From contig SMMW01000634.1 of the NCBI GenBank assembly GCA_004794655.1, positions 2,018,501 through 2,082,500 on the forward strand: a DNA stretch of 64,000 nucleotides. The letters are read 5' to 3'. Shown one piece after another: positions 34,090-46,009 of the stretch (position 1 is its first letter; each line of letters opens with the position of its first letter). A model generated the notes under the pieces. The model did not search any database and was not told the origin of the DNA. It saw only the letters and a program-made list of their open reading frames with translations. The position numbers and the translations under genes were made by a program. The stretch is from Marisa cornuarietis (taxonomy: Eukaryota > Mollusca > Gastropoda > Architaenioglossa > Ampullariidae).

Positions 34090-34335
34090 GCCTCAGTCCC
34101 TTTGCTTCAAGAGGCGGCGAGCGAACAAGTGTTGAGCAACATCAAACGCCGGCACGAGGGTATTAAGAGGCTACTTTTGCTGCTCCGGTCCCTGGCAGCA
34201 GGCGTCTGGTGCTTGTGTCCAGGCTGCCAGGACCCCGGCCTGTGACTAATTGTCATTCACCGTCGATGGCGTAAAGCACAGCCGTGGTGCCCGGATGAGC
34301 CAGAAATCATTGTATTGATACTTTAGGGGGAAATC
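34090..34335. promoter_or_regulatory. GC-rich unique island, candidate regulatory element
   Basis: Unique sequence with a small internal inverted similarity (ccctggcagcaggcg and caggctgccaggaccc) and a gactaattgtcattc homeodomain-type core near 34245. It is followed by a repeated gggggaaatcaccca / ggggggaaatgacca pair at 34325-34372. No ORF supports a gene. Role inferred. Confidence 0.25.
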
Positions 34336-34635
34336 ACCCAGCATGGATGTCGGCACGTGAGGGGGGAAATGACCAAACAAGGAGATGTGTTTTGCATGCA
34401 TCGTCGTGAAGAGCTTCGCAACTTTACCTGATGATCGACCTCCACTCAGTGGGGGGTCCAGTCACATGATCCATTAGCAAACACCAGACCAGGTATTTAC
34501 CCTCATCTGTACCCGCTCGTGTGATTTTACATTTGCGTGCGGAGCAAACACAACCCGCGTTGCAGGGGTTCTGTCATGGCAAAGGCCGAGACTTCGACTC
34601 CATCACGATCTGTCACTGACAGGCGGACATGTTGT

Positions 34636-34932
34636 TGGCAAGAGCGGACGTCAGAGAGGCATACACAGAAGACGTGTGGACGTCAGAGAGGCATGCACGA
34701 GAGACTGTGGACTTCAGAGAGGCATGCACGAGAGACTACAGACGTCAGAGGCATGCACGAGAAACTATGGACGTCAGAGAGGAATGCACAAGAAACTATG
34801 GACGTCAGAGAGGAATGCACGAGAAACTATGGACGTCAGAGAGGCATTACGAGAAAGTATGGACGTCAGAGAGGCATGCACGAGAGACTGCGGACCTCAG
34901 AGAGGCATGCACGAGAGACTGCGGACGTGACG
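34636..34932. repeat. 31-bp minisatellite, about 9 units
   Basis: Units carry gacgtcagagaggcatgcac followed by gagaaactatg. Variants include aggaatgcac and one 3-bp-shorter unit near 34742. Three open frames across it derive from the repeat. Confidence 0.92.
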
Positions 34933-36540
34933 TCACACAGAGTGAGGTAAACGGTCTTCGTGTAGTGACGCACTTGCTGTTGCCGCCGTTTCAAGTGCTA
35001 AAAATAAATAAGTATGAAGTGTTTGATGATGACTTTCGTCTCACATCTGCGGTACCTGGAATCCGGAATGAAAAGACGCCATAGACTGACTTCATTTTCC
35101 CTCTGTTTGTGAATCTTTAAACCAAAGTACAGAAAGTGCAGACTCTCTTACATCTGATGATGAAAGGAAAAATGGTGCCGCCATGTCTGACAGTACCTTT
35201 TATTTTACCTTTGATCTTTGCTGGTTGCTATTTTCGCTTTTTCGTGTTTCTTCTCTAACTTCATACGCCTTTTTAAAATATCCGACCGAGGGAACATATA
35301 ATGTTGATTTACATTTTTATTTAAAAAAAATTACTCTAAAAGTTTGATTTAATATTGAATTTCTAATCCGTGGTAGCCAATGCTTTAAAATGCAAGCCCG
35401 GCAGTCAAGCGCACAGTCCTGAGAGCTCCAACAATATGAAGTTTGAAATTTCCCAAGAACTCATCATGAACTGTAAAGTACACGACGGAAATAAACTGAT
35501 TTGCCCTTTTCTTGCAGCATCTCAGGTAGACAACAAAGCTTTAATACGAAACTTTTAAACGTTGTTTTCTTAGCACCTTATGCAGCAGCGGGAGTTGTGT
35601 TTCTCGCGACAACAGTGGATATGTGCTAAAGATACCAGTGTCGTTTCATAAACCCTCCGGCCAAATCATTTCATGTCAACAAAACCATAGTGAGAAAATT
35701 ACAGAAGTAGTATTAACATTCTCTTGAGCTCGGTTAGTCCGTGATAGCGCTATGTGGAGATGAAGATGAGAACAGACCGAACTTGCTAGAAGCACGAAGA
35801 CAGGGAAGTTGCAACAGAGTAAATGTACAGACGTGAAAAAGACACAAGCTGCCTCGCCAGATAATGAAATCTAATTAATCGTCTGTTTTGAAGTTTGAAC
35901 GAAAAAAGAAATATTTCAGATCGCTGTCGGATAAAGGGCTAGTTCTCTTCTCCTAGGTCAATCATTTCAATCGGAAAACAGACAAAAACGTCTAGACACA
36001 GAGACACCCAGGTGACTGGTCTCTACTTTCATCTAGTCATGTGATTCAGCAGCATGTGCATCAGGAATAGGGGTGGAAAGAACAATGAGAAAAAGGGAAT
36101 AAAGAAATTAGAGCGCGCGTTGCTCGGCATTGGCGTTATTGTGAACATTATTGGTACCGTCCCCTGCCTTCTGTGGTCACTACGTGCCAGCACCGTTTAC
36201 CTCCACGTCTCTCCACGTGTCACATTTGTCACCACGTGCCACACACAGCATTGTCTTGGCCTCACTTTTAATTCGTTTTCTCATTTGCAGACTTCCGTGT
36301 GCCAGCAATATTCTTTCTGACCATAAAAGCTCCCGACATGTCGCGTTTACGGGATAATAAAGGCTGAGGTGGCGACACCTTCAGTCAGAGAGTCCCTAGA
36401 GAACCACGCAGCGCCCACATAGTCCCACTAGACACATCCTAACACTCACCTCGTTCTCTCCTAAGGCGATAAACGTCTACATCTCGGACAAGTAGATAGA
36501 CTGGAAACTAAGGAGGAAAGATACAAACAGAGACAGAGCA
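34933..36540. other. Unique sequence, no gene supported
   Basis: Two exact CACGTG E-boxes lie close together (36214-36219, 36233-36238), with near matches at 36181 and 36203. No domain-bearing ORF was recognised. Confidence 0.4.
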
Positions 36541-36544
36541 GTAG

Positions 36545-36655
36545 AGCAGCTCTCTAGTGAACACTCACAGACGGACGCTTGTATAAAGAAGCCCTCTAGT
36601 GAACACTCGCAGACAGACAGACGCTTATAGAGAGCCCTCTAGTGAACACACAAAC
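36545..36655. repeat. ~53-bp minisatellite, about 2.3 units
   Basis: ctctctagtgaacactc / ccctctagtgaacactc / ccctctagtgaacacac recur near 36549, 36591 and 36635 with cagacggacgctt-type spacers. Confidence 0.75.
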
Positions 36656-37302
36656 AGAAGCCCAGTGCAAATTGTGATATTGCGCATCTGGTCAGCGCTT
36701 GATGTATAGCCATACCAGTGGGAGGGGGGAGCTGTGTGGGGAGTGTAAACAGACTCGCTGGTTAGATGAGGGATGACAAGTACGCCAGGAAAGTCAGAGA
36801 TGTACGTCAAACTGTGAGACAGTTCTGTAAATTTTTAGATTAAGGTAAAGCTTTGCTTATTAATGTAATAAAAACGAGGGATTTATAATGCATTTTCACA
36901 CTCCAGTATTCTAAAGTACATCCCCGACCATTACTAGTGGCACGTACAGAATTATACCGGAGTTATTGGTCCCAGATATTTTGCGGGATGTACTGCATGC
37001 TCTGGAATACTGGCATAGCAGAGATGTCATACACAGGGGCGTGAAGGCTAGTCATGCTTTAATATCAGCTAGCGGACAGACGAGCTATAACCGTCTGATC
37101 CACCGCACTTGGAACTGAAGACTGGTGTTAACTTGCGGCAGTCGCAGCTGGAAGGACAGCTGCAATATACCTTTATACATTTCCTAAATATCCTAACGCA
37201 TTGTGCAGACTTTGAACATCATTGACAAATATTGTCAGCTTCAGTGCATTATGTAAAAGCGCATCGAGCTCTATTGTGTGTGGGAAAATGCACTATACAA
37301 GT

Positions 37303-37341
37303 CGTTGTTGTTGTTGTTGTTGTTGTTATTATTATTATTAT
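37303..37341. repeat. (GTT)n(ATT)n microsatellite
   Basis: Trinucleotide run just upstream of a LINE 3' fragment. Confidence 0.9.
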
Positions 37342-37379
37342 AAGTCAGCATATTACATTGATACACATACATATATACT

Positions 37380-37990
37380 CACATGACACTGCAAGCAACA
37401 CGCAGCCGCACATCTCCTGGTTCCACAACCTCTCCCTAGGGAACAGGAGTAGTATTGCCTCCCTTGTTAATATATGTTTCAACATCACCGGAATCAGGCA
37501 GAGGGACTTGACAGCTTTCTGTCATCAGCAAATCGTTAGGAAGGCATCCCGTATCCTCTCTATTTCTGACCATATGTTGACATGTGAGTTTTCACTCTTG
37601 TGGTCTGACTGTAGGTACGCGATGTCTGTATGCAAAACCAATCGCCACCGGCCCACCGCAATTCATTCATCCCACGTGCCATTCACCTGATCAATTCTAC
37701 TGTCCGTGAACTCGTACTAGCCTGAGGTGACCTAAGGTCACCACTATATCCACTATATTTACTGGGAATGTGTGTGTGTGTGTGTGTGTGTGTGTGCCTG
37801 CGCGCGAGAGAGTAATAGTTCATTTCAACATTTATACATTATCTCTTTTTATATCATGTATATGGCTGTATTTTCTCTTTCTATGTCATGAATATATATT
37901 ATTTCTTTATATCATGTATGTATTACTGCTAGTACGAGCACTCTTTGGAATTGCCCGTGGGGATAAATAAAGTGGTATTGTATTGTACCA
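37380..37990 (+). mobile_element. CR1/L2-like LINE copy C, 3' end with internal (TG)n
   Basis: The segment carries the last part of a LINE ORF2 and a 3' UTR with a (TG)n tract (37769-37796), then an end segment gggataaataaagtgg (AATAAA at 37966-37971) and a short tail of ATTGT repeats. The order of parts is shared with copy D near 49.0-49.6 kb, which identifies both as one family. The tail repeat instead of poly(A) is typical of CR1/L2-type LINEs. The 5' truncation point is unclear. Confidence 0.75.
37388..37722 (+). pseudogene. LINE ORF2 C-terminus, frameshifted
   Basis: Readable blocks: Asn-Ile-Thr-Gly-Ile-Arg-Gln-Arg-Asp-Leu (about 37479-37508), then a block ending Arg-Lys-Ala-Ser-Arg-Ile-Leu, then Cys-Lys-Thr-Asn-Arg (about 37632-37646). 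After about 37650 the family sequence continues in another frame (Ser-Phe-Ile-Pro-Arg-Ala-Ile) to a TAG near 37722. One indel separates the two halves. The region corresponds to the extreme C-terminus after the RT domain. Confidence 0.72.
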
Positions 37991-38229
37991 AGGAAGGAGC
38001 GAGTAGCAAGAGGCAGCCAGTTCCGCCAGTGGAGGCTGACTTCACCATGGTACACGTCTGCTGGAGTCACGGCCATCTTTGTTAATTTCAATTTTTCATG
38101 ATAAACCCAAACACTACAATTAGCCTGTTTGAGTCTGTTCTGGGTGTGGAGTCAATAGAAAGGGAATAAAATGCCAATCCAAATAAAAGTATAGCAAATA
38201 TCACAAAGAAAACTTTATTTAATGCTCTT
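37991..38229. other. No supported gene
   Basis: Unique sequence. AATAAA-like signals on either strand are not tied to any coding region. Confidence 0.4.
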
Positions 38230-38450
38230 GCAAAATATCACACCTTTTGACTAAACGTTATGAGCGCAGTCATCATCTGCGTGTTATGCCTTTGACTAAA
38301 TTTTTAGGCTAGTCAACACTTGTGCTTTACACCTTTGACTAATCTTTATGAGTCCAGTCAACACTTGTTCTCTTGACTAAACTTTATGAAGCCAGTCAAC
38401 ACTTGTGTATTACAATCTTGATTAAACTTTACGAAGCTCCTCAACACCTG
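38230..38450. repeat. Diverged ~55-bp minisatellite, about 4 units
   Basis: cctttgactaaa / tcttgactaaactttatg and agtcaacacttgtg recur at about 38238, 38290, 38333, 38372 and 38418, with indels of several bases between units. Confidence 0.7.
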
Positions 38451-39029
38451 TGCAGGTTCCGCGCCACCACGCTCTTTGACAAGTGATTAAGTTCAAAGTC
38501 TTCCCCACCGTTTGTGCATTCAATTACGACAGCATCAGACGTTAGAAAAGAATCTTAAAAACAGACAATTTTACATTCTTTCCAAAAGAAAACTGGACAG
38601 CATTTGTACGAATTCACAGACGAGGAAGTATGAAACAGGGTCAAGGGTTTTCAGAAAGAAAATAACCTTGTTGTCCTACCGCCAAAGAGAGCCCCAGACC
38701 TTGATGAGTAAGCGACTCGACGACTCAGAGGCACATTCTCGTGGTAATAATATAAGAACTGAAAGTTCACTCCTAGTCCTAGTATCACCTGATGCACTAA
38801 TATAACTAGCATGGTCTTCATCATGGCAGTTCAAGTTATTGCTTCAATGACCTCCGACCTTAATAACTCGCCGAGGTCGCTTTGTTGGCTGTGTGACGCT
38901 GCGTCCACTGATGTCGATGCAGCCTTTACACGTCGATAAATATTGTTTTACTCTGCATCACTTCCAGCACCAAAGCATCCCCAAAGCAAAAACAAACAAC
39001 AACAAGCAAACAACCAGCGTAAGGTAACT
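38451..39029. other. No supported gene
   Basis: A 97-codon plus-strand frame (38512-38805) without recognised domain. Confidence 0.4.
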
Positions 39030-40140
39030 AGATATATATTTTCATATATTTCCTTCTCACTGTATCGTTTTCTAAGATCTATATGTTTTATATAGTTCAT
39101 TCTCACTCTGTCGTTTTCTAAGATCTATATGTTTTATATAGTTCATTCTCACTCTGTCGTTTTCTAAGATCTATATGATTTATATAGTTCATTCTCACTC
39201 TGTCGTTTTCTAAGACCTATATGTTTTATATAGTTCATTCTCACTCTGTCGTTTTCTAAGACCTATATGTTTTATATAGTTCATTCTCACTCTGTCGTTT
39301 TCTTAGATCTGTATGTTTTATATAATTCATTCTCACTCTGTCGTTTTCTAAGATCTATATGTTTTATATAGTTCATTCTCACTCTGTCGTTTTCTAAGAT
39401 CTATATGATTTATATAGTTCATTCTCACTCTGTCGTTTTCTAAGACCTATATGTTTTATATAGTTCATTCTCACTCTGTCGTTTTCTAAGATCTATATGT
39501 TTTATATAGTTCATTCTCACTCTGTCGTTTTCTAAGACCTATATGTTTTATATAGTTCATTCTCACTCTGTCGTTTTCTAAGATCTATATGTTTTATATA
39601 GTTCATTCTCACTCTGTCGTTTTCTAAGATCTATATGTTTTATATAGTTCATTCTCACTCTGTCGTTTTCTAAGATCTATATGTTTTATATAGTTCATTC
39701 TCACTCTGTCGTTTTCTAAGATCTATATGTTTTATATAGTTCATTCTCACTCTGTCGTTTTCTAAGACCTATATGTTTTATATAGTTCATTCTCATTCTG
39801 TCGTTTTCTAAGATCTATATGTTTTATATAGTTCATTCTCACTCTGTCGTTTTCTAAGATCTATATGTTTTATATAGTTCATTCTCACTCTGTCGTTTTC
39901 TAAGATCTATATGTTTTATATAGTTCATTCTCACTCTGTCGTTTTCTAAGACCTATATGTTTTATATAGTTCATTCTCATTCTGTCGTTTTCTAAGATCT
40001 ATATGTTTTATATAGTTTATTCTCATTCTGTCGTTTTCTAAGACCTATATGTTTTATATAGTTCATTCTCATTCTGTCGTTTTCTAATATCTATATCTTT
40101 ATATAATTCATTCCCACTGTCGTTTACTAAGATCCATAGT
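39030..40140. repeat. 46-bp minisatellite, about 24 units, phase conserved
   Basis: Units contain ctaagatctatatg and tttatatagttcattctcac followed by tctgtcgtttt. Unit marks at 39072, 39118, 40038 and 40084 differ by exact multiples of 46, so there is no net indel over 22 unit steps. Variation is mostly T/C at ctaagatct/ctaagacct and cactctg/cattctg. The first and last units are degenerate. Confidence 0.95.
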
Positions 40141-41799
40141 TTCAAATCATTTATACTCGGTTTTAGTTTCATTCTAATCACGTTTGTCATGAAACTCGCG
40201 TATTCGAAAGAGAGATGCTTCGCAAAGTTCAATGACCGAAATAATTCAAGTATTCGTGGATTATAATTGCGAGAAAAATATCCGAGATGAACGGATTTAT
40301 TTTTAAAAAGCATTTCTTCAAGTTAGGAGGCGTTGGGACACGAGCGCTCATTTTACAGTTATCCTTCTGATCGAATTCCTGTAACAATCTCTTAAAAGGA
40401 AACGTTTCTTAAGCTGCTCTGATTTTACTTAAAACTTTTGACGAGCCGTTGAAGCAGTTCAGCGAATCTAAGAAAACATTGAAGCGGGAGATCTGACCAG
40501 GATTTCAATCTTGAGAAAAGGGTGTGCGAGTAGTGAAGTGAATTTATAATGAAAATGTGATCGCAACCGGAAATCGAGGGGCAAAAACCATCGAGGAATG
40601 AGAGAGGGACCAGCGGCCTTTTCCTGACGATGGGGGACACTTTTCGCTTAGTTTTCTTACTTGTCAGTTAAGCTGGAGAGGCTAATGTTCTTCTGAAAGC
40701 TCTTCCTCGCTCCCAACCACTTACAGTTTTTAAACACCGTTCTCGTTTGTCGTGCAATGTGAATGTAGACTTTGGTTATAGATGTTTTAATAATAAGAAC
40801 TTTATTTTCAAACAAACAGAAAATAATTTTACAGTGATTGCGATAAAAAAGACTGTCGAGTACAATGCTTTGCTACAGACAGCAAGTCAACAATAAAAAG
40901 CAGCACACAGCACAACAACGATGTAAATAAGAGATGCTCAAAGGGGGACACAGGGGAGTCACTGAGTCTGGCATCGGCGAAGGAGGCGTTTAGTCCACAA
41001 AGGTCGTGTTTATTTTTCTACAAGTGGCAGGCGGGGCTGGACCAGGCCGTTGCTGCAAGGCTGGAGGCCACTGTCCTAGCGCTGGGAGGCTGAGACATTT
41101 TCACACGCGCATAATATCCACGCCATTTGACCGATCCCCAACAAATCTGGCAGAATATTCCTTTCAAATGTGGCTGGGTCCCAGGCTGTTTGTAGGTGTT
41201 CGTTCCCGCACTTTATTTATTTTTCGTGGGTTCTTTTTTTTCTCCGTTATAAAATGTTGCTGGTGGATCCAGATGAAATAGTACTACATGGAAGAAACTG
41301 CAACTGTCTCCTACTAAACTACACTCTCTCGGGACATGTGCTTATTTTTTCAGCAACAACAAACGATTTCCTTATTGAATATTACACTGTGACAAAAGTT
41401 CGTCCCCTAAAATGGGCCATGGGGGGGGGGGTAAAATTAATTTTAATATTATTGTTTGTCTGGCTATATTTGTGGAAAGCATGCGGCATGAAGTTTCCAT
41501 CAATGTAGTTTAAAAGATAACTGCGCATCTGGTTCCTAGGCGATTACATTTTTAGTGTGACATCCGGGCGTCTGATGGGCGTCATTCGAGGACAAAAAAG
41601 TACAGCAATTACTCAGTACTCTCACAACTCCCATCAGGCTTATGATCGGAAAGGTTTACAAAAGGGAAGTATTCTACTGTATGTGTTAATGTATGGAGCG
41701 ATAAGATTTGATTGGCATGGTGTTTCTAACGTTAAGTACCACACAATGCATGAAGAAAACATCAGATATAAACAAAAACAAGTAAAGTGTAACAGAAGG
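40141..41799. other. Unique sequence, no gene supported
   Basis: Open frames at 41006-41508 include hydrophobic stretches but match nothing I recognise. A G run lies at 41423-41432. The palindrome-like TGATGGGCGTCA is at 41573-41584. Confidence 0.4.
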
Positions 41800-41806
41800 A
41801 CATAAT

Positions 41807-41812
41807 TTTATT
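41807..41812 (-). terminator. Candidate AATAAA polyadenylation signal of the OTU-containing remnant
   Basis: AATAAA on the minus strand, downstream of the broken OTU coding region. Its use is inferred from position only. Confidence 0.35.
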
Positions 41813-43540
41813 AAAAATCAACATACATAACCACTTTCCAGCGAAAACAGAGTTGAAGATTAGTTCGTCCCAGTGAGACCGGACAATGTACATCGCACAG
41901 AGGAGGATATTGCCACCTGTGGGGTAATGTAAATTTCCACATCTGAGAGCAACTAAAGACACAACAGTTGTAAAAACTGCAGCAATCAGCAAGGTAATAA
42001 TAGACGAAACCAGTAGCTCTTCTGACATTCAACAGCAGTGAGTTAAAGCGTTGGTGCTACCCGTAAAAACAACAAAACCTTGTAGGTGTCACCAAGAGTG
42101 ACCTTCACTTACTACCTCAATGTCTGGACCGTCGGTCATCCTTATGAGAGGAACGAAGTGGTTGGCCACCTAATGGCTCTTCGTCAGGTCATTGCGGGTG
42201 GTGCTCCACAAAATGGACAGAGTGACCGAAGTGATCTGTGCTCAGGAAAATCCCTCTGTTGTTCCGTTCGTAGGAGGTTGGCCATCCTTACCCTTCAGAG
42301 CACGTAGATGCCACTGGAGCACCAAAAATATTGGCTGCCCCCCAGAGCCCCCAGTTGTTCATTATTGATCCCCTTTTAGAGGATGCCAAAACATAATGTA
42401 TGAAGAGGTTCTTGATCATAATCTTAGAAACAGGAGCCCCAGAAATTAAGCCATCACCTTCATGGTGCATGGCAATCAGCTGCCTTACGCTCTGCAGCTT
42501 TTCTCCTCCTGGCACAGCTCTTCGAGTGAAACATATTTTTCGCCTATGAGCCTGCACCGAACCTCTTCATGGTGACGAGCATCCCCGAATACCAGGGTAC
42601 TGAGGGCTCTGGGCAGACAGTTGCCATCCCCCTCTGTCATCACGGGATACAGCTTCCCATCCGCAGGCAAAAGCGGGCGAGCTGTACCATCGACCACTCC
42701 TTGCACATCAACCACAATGCGATACACTAAGGATGGAAGCCTGTACTCTGGGCAGCAGCTGCTTTCGGGGACCTCCACTAGCTCCTGGATCGCCCCACAC
42801 TTTATATATCCTTCGACAGCACCTTGAAGTACCTCCACCGTGGCAGCTGGACCGCTTCCAGGCACAAAGGCGGATCAACTTCTACTCCTTTCTCGTCCTC
42901 CTCCTCGCGCTCTTCCTCGTTATACTTCTCCGCCTTCATGTCGATGATCTGCCACTTCCCTGTTAAAAATGAATTTGTGCAGTCACCCCCAACACCTGCA
43001 AGACAACCATTGCAGAAGCACGAAAAATATAGCACAAGCAGTGTATTGTTCCCTACCACACGAACAGAATGCACCTTTCTGCACTCTGGCACTCTGCTCT
43101 TCACCAGGGATTAATTGACTGTTCTGTCTGCGTCTGTAATAAGATGGAAGCCTCTCACAGTAGATGAGGATGTGCCGGCTTCTGGGAGTTGTACATCTGT
43201 GATGCATTCTACACTACAACTTCACATGCCCGCACATCCTCGTCTACCAGACGCTTCACCACACCACCACTTGCATCACATAAATTCTTGCCAAGTCGGG
43301 AGCCAAAAAATGCCACTCAAGCGACACATCAGACGAACGACAAGAAAGAAAATAAAAAAGAAGCGGTGACTTATATTGCTCAGCACACCCATCTGAAAAG
43401 ACAATAATCTTTTTCAGAAGAGGTAGCTTGTTTTACCTTCAAGACTTCTCGCAAAGTGGGTGATGTACAGATATGGAGCTCCAAACTTCTGTTCTTCCTC
43501 GGCGACTTTGTCACTTGGCACCCGTGGTCAACCATATCTG
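41811..43540 (-). pseudogene. Broken OTU-domain protein of an invertebrate multi-copy family
   Basis: Coding blocks run right to left. (1) 43436-43530 ends Ile-Thr-His-Phe-Ala-Arg-Ser-Leu-Glu at GAAG/GTAAAA, a possible splice donor. (2) About 43215-43322 has Trp-His-Phe-Leu-Ala-Pro and Gly-Gly-Val-Val-Lys-Arg-Leu. (3) 42802-43104 holds a Cys-rich block (Cys-Phe-Cys-X2-Cys..Cys-Thr-Asn) and an acidic stretch. (4) 42485-42865 has the OTU protease signature Gly-Asp-Gly-Asn-Cys-Leu with the presumptive catalytic Cys at 42617-42619. (5) About 42300-42520, in another frame, continues the OTU fold. (6) Near 42090-42250 is a block ending Asn-His-Phe-Val-Pro-Leu. A possible C-terminal block lies at 41811-41990. 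Frameshifts near 43105, 42860 and 42510 and several stops make it non-functional. Such proteins are repeated in molluscs and other invertebrates in transposon-like contexts (from memory). Family and origin need a search. Confidence 0.65.
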
Positions 43541-45060
43541 AAGAGAAAGGATAAAATTCATTTTAAATTGTCACAAAATAATATTAATACACAAATAATT
43601 TTTGTCAACAACATATATTGCAATAATAAATTTAAGTTCTCATAAAATGCAAGTGGCACTGCTTAGTATGGAGTGGGTACTGAGCAGATACAACGAAAAC
43701 TTGTGAATGACAAAACGAAACAACTCTGAATCACCACCAAACAAAAAAATAAGAGTTTCCCTACACTACATCACTAAGTAAGAAATAAAAGGTCTGCACT
43801 GACGGCCATCAGGTGGGAATTAATACCATAGAGGGTAGGTAGCTATCGTAGTTACCTATCTTCTCTGGTAATGCACTTCCCGTCATCAATACCGGCCGTC
43901 ATAGGGGACAAAGTCCAGTCCTTTGTTCCACACTGTACACAAATCTGTACTATTGTTAGGTCCGTCAAAGCAGTAACTTTTTCCGACCAGTTCTCGAAGT
44001 AGAAACATCCAACCACTCACACAAGTTCACGCAGCCACAGTGAGCAAGCTAACTATCCGTCAAAAATGAGGGAATTTAATGCATTTATCATGGCGGCCAT
44101 CTTGCTATGACGGATGTCACCATCATCACACTTAGGACAAAGTGTCAAACACTTACCAACCCGTCTGGAAAAGGCGAGTTTTCGTGTGAAGGACTGTACG
44201 ACGTTATGTGACGTCACGTTGTCCAGGTTACACGTGTGTAAAATGTTGAAACGGAATTTACGAAAAGATTTTTATTACAAAAAAGTCAACGATGACGCCT
44301 GTTACCTTTGGACAATGTCTTTCAGTTTCAAGACAAATGTATATATCGCTGTAAATCTGTTCGTGTTTCTGAGATTCGTGGCATAGATTTAATAAAATCA
44401 GCGTTAAGACAGCCATTTGTTACACATTAATTCCGTCGTCTGTTAGACAAAAGCGATTATCTCGGTGCTCAAAATTTCCGCAAATTGGGGACAATGTACC
44501 ATGACGCCCGTCAGTATGAATTCAGATCGCATTAGTTTTTTGCAGGAATATGTTGACAAATACTGTTTGTGTGCAAAATTTTAGAGCTTTGCTAGGTGAA
44601 CAGTTTCAGTGCACTCAGAATGTTCAACACTTCGTTGTGTGAGTAGAATTTACGTCAAACATGACGTCACCTCCATCGGCCATTTTTTTTAATCGTCAGA
44701 AATGACGCAATTCACGCATTAAAACACACAAAACATGCAAACAACAACACACAGCAGGCCAGTATTAACATATGTATCTCCTCAAACCTTTCTTCGTCCA
44801 TTGATTTCGTTCCAGGTTCAGCCCAGAAAAAATAAAGAAGTTGTAACCAATCAAAGTCCGACTGTAAGCCAGAGGCGAACTTTTGTCACAGTGTCACATA
44901 TAAGAGTAACTGGTGACCATTTTGACCAAAGCTGCAATAGCGTAGTGAATAAGGGCAATAGTTTTGGAAACGAAGTTTGTAAGTTAGATATTCCCATCGG
45001 ATACTGTTTTATCTTTGTTACTCTCGTTCTGATTTTTATCGTTTTCTTGTTATGGAAAGC
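43541..45060. other. Non-coding sequence with recurrent TGACGG palindromic motifs
   Basis: Near-palindromic motifs TGACGGCCATCA (43800-43811), TGACGGATGTCA (44108-44119), TGACGCCCGTCA (44502-44513) and TGACGTCA (44662-44669) are scattered here, and TGATGGGCGTCA lies at 41573-41584 on the other side of the OTU remnant. They might be sub-terminal motifs of the element that carried the OTU gene. No gene was recognised; the frame at 44735-45385 crosses a TG tract and looks fortuitous. Confidence 0.35.

Positions 45061-45139
<79 letters not shown>
45061..45139. repeat. (TG)n microsatellite
   Basis: About 39 TG dinucleotides. Confidence 0.97.
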
Positions 45140-45140
<1 letters not shown>

Positions 45141-45520
45141 ACGCGAGCTCATCTGCTTCTGTAAACTCGAGAGAGACACTGGTGCTTAGGTTGGAGTTTG
45201 GGGTAGGGGTAGAGTTTAGGTGTAAGTTTTTGTTTTGGCAGAATGAGCAGAGGAAACATTCAGCTGAGATCAGGGTTTCATTGTCAGCAACAGCGTTGGG
45301 ATGTTTACCCCTGTGTAAAAGAAGTCTGTGCCAAAAAAGTCGTGGGGAAAATATAGTCGCCTTCAGCCGGCGAACATCAGTCTGATATCATCAATGAAAG
45401 ACGGGCGCTGAAGACAGAAATTCGCCTCACCCATGATTATCGCGCGAGGCAGGTAGTTAGTGGACGTTCTGCTCAAGGACCTAGATGCTTTTCGCGAACA
45501 ATTGTTCACCATTAGCAACA
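45140..45520. other. No supported gene
   Basis: G-rich stretch at 45180-45225, otherwise unremarkable. Confidence 0.4.
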
Positions 45521-45524
45521 GCCA

Positions 45525-45700
45525 GCGTAGACATTAGGTACCAGCGACAAGCAGAAACATCAGGTACCATCCCAGTGAAACTTTGGGTACCTCCTCTCAG
45601 TGACAGGCAGAAACATTGGGTACCATCCCAGTGAAACTTTGGGTACCTCTCAGTGACAGGCAGAAACATTGGGTATCATCCTACAAACAAGCAGAAACAT
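45525..45700. repeat. ~52-58-bp minisatellite, about 3 units
   Basis: caggcagaaacattgggtac and atcccagtgaaactttgggt recur near 45550, 45606 and 45658. The last unit is partial. Confidence 0.85.
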
Positions 45701-46009
45701 CTAGCACGCAAAAGCGCAAGAAAAGAAGCAACAGTAACACTTTATTCAGGGCGTGTATCCCAGACGGAGGCCAAGGTGCACTAATCAGTTAGTGTGAGGA
45801 CTGATGTACTAAATACTTTGGCAGGATTGTTGCTAACCCAGACCAGGCCTCCCTCTGTTGATGAGATGCTACCGTCACGCCGCACTTTCATTTCCTCAAC
45901 GGAGAGAAGTAAGAAGTGAGACACGCTCTCACTTGGTCAGCCTACAATCACTAATAGGTACTCGCCTCAGGGGATCGTCGGGAGAATCTTCAAAATTCTT
46001 CATTATATT
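45701..46009. other. No supported gene
   Basis: Unique sequence without recognised motifs. Confidence 0.4.

Noticed and set aside
44735..45385. 216-codon frame with a hydrophobic segment before the TG tract
   Set aside because: About a tenth of it is TG microsatellite. No domain, no start context and no conservation evidence.
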